Made by a program: the position numbers and the translations under genes. The notes under the pieces were generated by a model, which saw only the letters and a program-made list of their open reading frames with translations, searched no databases and was not told where the DNA came from. Below, piece by piece: positions 15,401 to 16,210 of a stretch of 16,210 nt of DNA (its first letter is position 1; each line of letters opens with the position of its first letter). This DNA comes from Candidatus Peregrinibacteria bacterium (GTDB taxonomy: Bacteria > Patescibacteriota > Gracilibacteria > UM-FILTER-43-11). The stretch is from positions 1-16,210 of the forward strand of contig JAUXDO010000016.1 of assembly GCA_030618315.1 (NCBI GenBank), in the 5' to 3' direction.

Positions 15401-16210
15401 TCAGCCAATCTTTCCTTAGCCAATTCCACTCTCGTTTTTGGCTTTACTGAATCTTTTTTATTTATTTCTTCAATTAATCTTACAAAGTTTTCATCTGTCC
15501 ATTCAGGATAATCCGTACTTCGATTGCTCAGATTTACCCCTTTAGCCATATCTGCAATATCCAGCTCTTTTAGGCCAAATTGTGTATAATTAGTTCGCTT
15601 TAGATCTTTAAGTTCATTAGCCTTGCTGATTATTACAGAAGCATCAACGCCCTTTGGAAGTCTAATTTTTTCACCAAGTTTAATAAGAACATTTTTAACG
15701 TCATCGACTGTCAGAATTTTTACTTTTTCATCCGTAGTGTTAACCTTGCCATCCTTAATCCACAAACGTAATTGAGCTACAGATTCTTTGTAAACATCTC
15801 CATTCTTATCCAATTCATCAAGCCCTTTGGACAATGCTTCAGCATTTAGCTCTCTTTTCTTTTTCAATCCTTCTTCAATCTCCTCAGCTGTTTTTTTAGG
15901 CGGTGCAGGTGGTGGAGTCAGAGGTTTAATAGATGGTTTTACAGTTTCAGTATCGGCTTTTCTAAGTTCATAAAGAAGGTCTACAAAGCTTTGTTTCGGC
16001 CACCCCTTATAGTCACCTGAACCTTTTCCTTCCGCTGCTCCTTCCGCAATCCACTTCTCTATTTTTTCAATTTCTTTTTTATACATTCTTGAAAATTCCA
16101 CCTTATTTTTCTTCAATTGTGTCGCTTTTGTCTCAAAATTTGCAGGCTTAACAGTTTCAACTTCTGCCGGTTGTGGTGGCTGGGAAGGAGTTGTAGCACC
16201 GCTAGGTTTA
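12427..16210 (-). CDS. Giant modular hypothetical protein, N-terminus beyond the window
   Basis: At least 1260 residues are visible, and the frame stays open to the right edge with a Pro/Gln/Glu-rich stretch (PSQPPQPAEVETVKPA), so the TTG at 16116 is not the true start. No family is recognised. The N-terminal part has repeated modules: GDYKGWPKQSFVDLLYELRK (near 15960-16020) and TDYPEWTDENFVRLIEEINK (near 15460-15520) share DY..W....FV.L..E...K.D...VKP, and a third (LTVDDVKNVLIKLGEKI, near 15660-15720) is more distant. Linkers include LTPPPAPPKK, a Pro/Lys run near 15040-15090, and a Gly run with a Ser/Ala/Asp-rich stretch at 14240-14360. The middle is charged and helical. The last 190 residues (12427 to about 13010) are Gly/Ala/Leu-rich with several possible membrane helices, ending in a Met/Pro-rich tail (QMPQMGGAMPAPMAA). 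A membrane-embedded C-terminus with a long cytoplasmic or exposed rod is plausible. Stop is TAA. Confidence 0.85.
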   Translation of the reverse strand, partial: KPSGATTPSQPPQPAEVETVKPANFETKATQLKKNKVEFSRMYKKEIEKIEKWIAEGAAEGKGSGDYKGWPKQSFVDLLYELRKADTETVKPSIKPLTPPPAPPKKTAEEIEEGLKKKRELNAEALSKGLDELDKNGDVYKESVAQLRLWIKDGKVNTTDEKVKILTVDDVKNVLIKLGEKIRLPKGVDASVIISKANELKDLKRTNYTQFGLKELDIADMAKGVNLSNRSTDYPEWTDENFVRLIEEINKKDSVKPKTRVELAKERLAELDKMSKADTEEGYELMSALIVLSRVEKYRGMTELKIMQTFGDIDEANRLRQWFAETHQNKLEDISDYFNENVDTSAIANEIRKRYRTLEDIGLRVPLLKHFKVPKRPAPKPKPKPKASPDSEPEKPKELPDFIKPDNLRNLVAGIIGDDKDKRDKFVVLWEIYEGSKKIDNEKDSKKIIGVLSRAVTRAKKADEFSPRDKVITVKKIDKILEIDISSIQDKTPDVIDVQDEHSKIETLLLRVAYGKSNTELRGKIEKIFKIIRLNPDDIDENDRGQFSDFQEEFKQFVDSDLASIFDIKASNDDELIEKITKLGRRGRKDKLAELDKFINDTFDDDFDTFGDLITDEGAGGGGGGGGGADTSGSSADSGADSSADTPDADADTGTSAMTANPEVSKGDVNKMMAEVLEKKEQFHKHDPASLAILKLLSESGTIKKYGVTELTNFLLKPKTAVNLAVSDVLAKQSEKELQPQLNAKLAEANSANGDKKIALLTERNEFELALAMQMNEAGLEKLMQSKDSEVEDMREEVLIAKGQATRMPNKMSEEDIKTRLTRYRILKRQLNLLIENKNKFKKIMDLKDGTMEYGSTAQVLSMIQVYIAKKEGSKMSMLDISAKTDELIQAQRRKALGKVTDIASGAANILYGLASGMTLLKQSLGGTLESIGQDPKFSSIKPEDWKKLAKSHNNLGAVEAWFESLSGGINDQNMKKTLPRIMAYLEMALHDGNMRYLRVISAGRAENLIGHMKTLQRNYIKDKVKTSFRGKENAKGVDMMNAYFEELNNATVSKNDISKKILRWKAAKTFALTGTVAATGIVGGGALATAGLATKLGVLGGGASLATGLSSTHFKNEKVKKAFQSAAVRGLATTGLAVGAAMLNPLLLPAALAGVFSPEVAKMMSTKEGRQKAKRGVKKGIGAGVTTVGATVKTGWWATKLAAKVGIIGTLAGLPLLLPHTWRWLGGSIPSWMKKGVSDRMKAPQMPQMGGAMPAPMAA
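14325..14358 (-). repeat. Poly-glycine coding microsatellite
   Basis: The 9-base word CACCTCCAC repeats in the plus sequence and encodes a run of nine glycines next to GADTSGSSADSGADSSAD. Tandem copies in frame can expand or contract by slippage and would alter the length of this flexible linker without a frameshift. Confidence 0.8.

Noticed and set aside
16114..16116. TTG as start of the giant gene
   Set aside because: The same frame stays open for 31 more codons to the window edge with linker-like composition matching the protein, so the real start is outside.

Overview
The window suggests a low-GC bacterium from an uncultivated lineage, most plausibly Patescibacteria (CPR). That is an inference. 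The grounds are very large proteins with no recognisable family, four of six visible gene starts without a Shine-Dalgarno sequence, intergenic spaces full of short palindromic and tandem repeats (including a 19-bp sequence built on GCCTACCGGCAGGC, a type I associate with candidate-phyla genomes), and no housekeeping marker. The standard genetic code fits: reading frames of more than 1,200 and 1,801 codons contain no in-frame UGA. Every supported gene lies on the minus strand, so transcription runs from high to low coordinates.

Layout in transcription order. (1) 16210-12427: a giant protein (at least 1260 residues, 5' end outside the window) with repeated N-terminal modules, Pro/Lys and poly-Gly linkers and a hydrophobic C-terminus. 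(2) An 89-bp array of eight 11-bp repeats, four facing four inverted, fills the gap to a small acidic protein (111 aa, 12322-11987). (3) A composite palindromic repeat (11829-11988), then a gene with its own strong promoter for a twin-arginine-signal exported protein (400 aa, 11734-10532). (4) A 448-bp gap holding a 208-bp MITE-like element, then an 1801-aa protein (10083-4678) with predicted coiled coil, 41-residue repeats and an extremely basic Lys/Gly tail. (5) A roughly 820-bp gap with a promoter and several repeat arrays, then two consecutive membrane proteins (407 aa, 3854-2631; 314 aa, 2290-1346) that both end in zinc-ribbon cysteines. (6) A strong promoter and a charged protein (at least 397 aa, 1191-1) that runs off the left edge.

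Function. No gene could be assigned to a named family. The recurring themes are membrane segments, zinc ribbons, an export signal, coiled coil and charged or proline-rich linkers. An envelope-associated or secreted apparatus would fit, but that is conjecture. The two zinc-ribbon genes stand apart: they are visibly richer in G+C, the only ones with good Shine-Dalgarno sites, and they share a leader layout (an 80-bp conserved element, an AACAACAAACAA tract, a stem-loop, then the ribosome site). This is the best candidate here for an undescribed regulatory unit.
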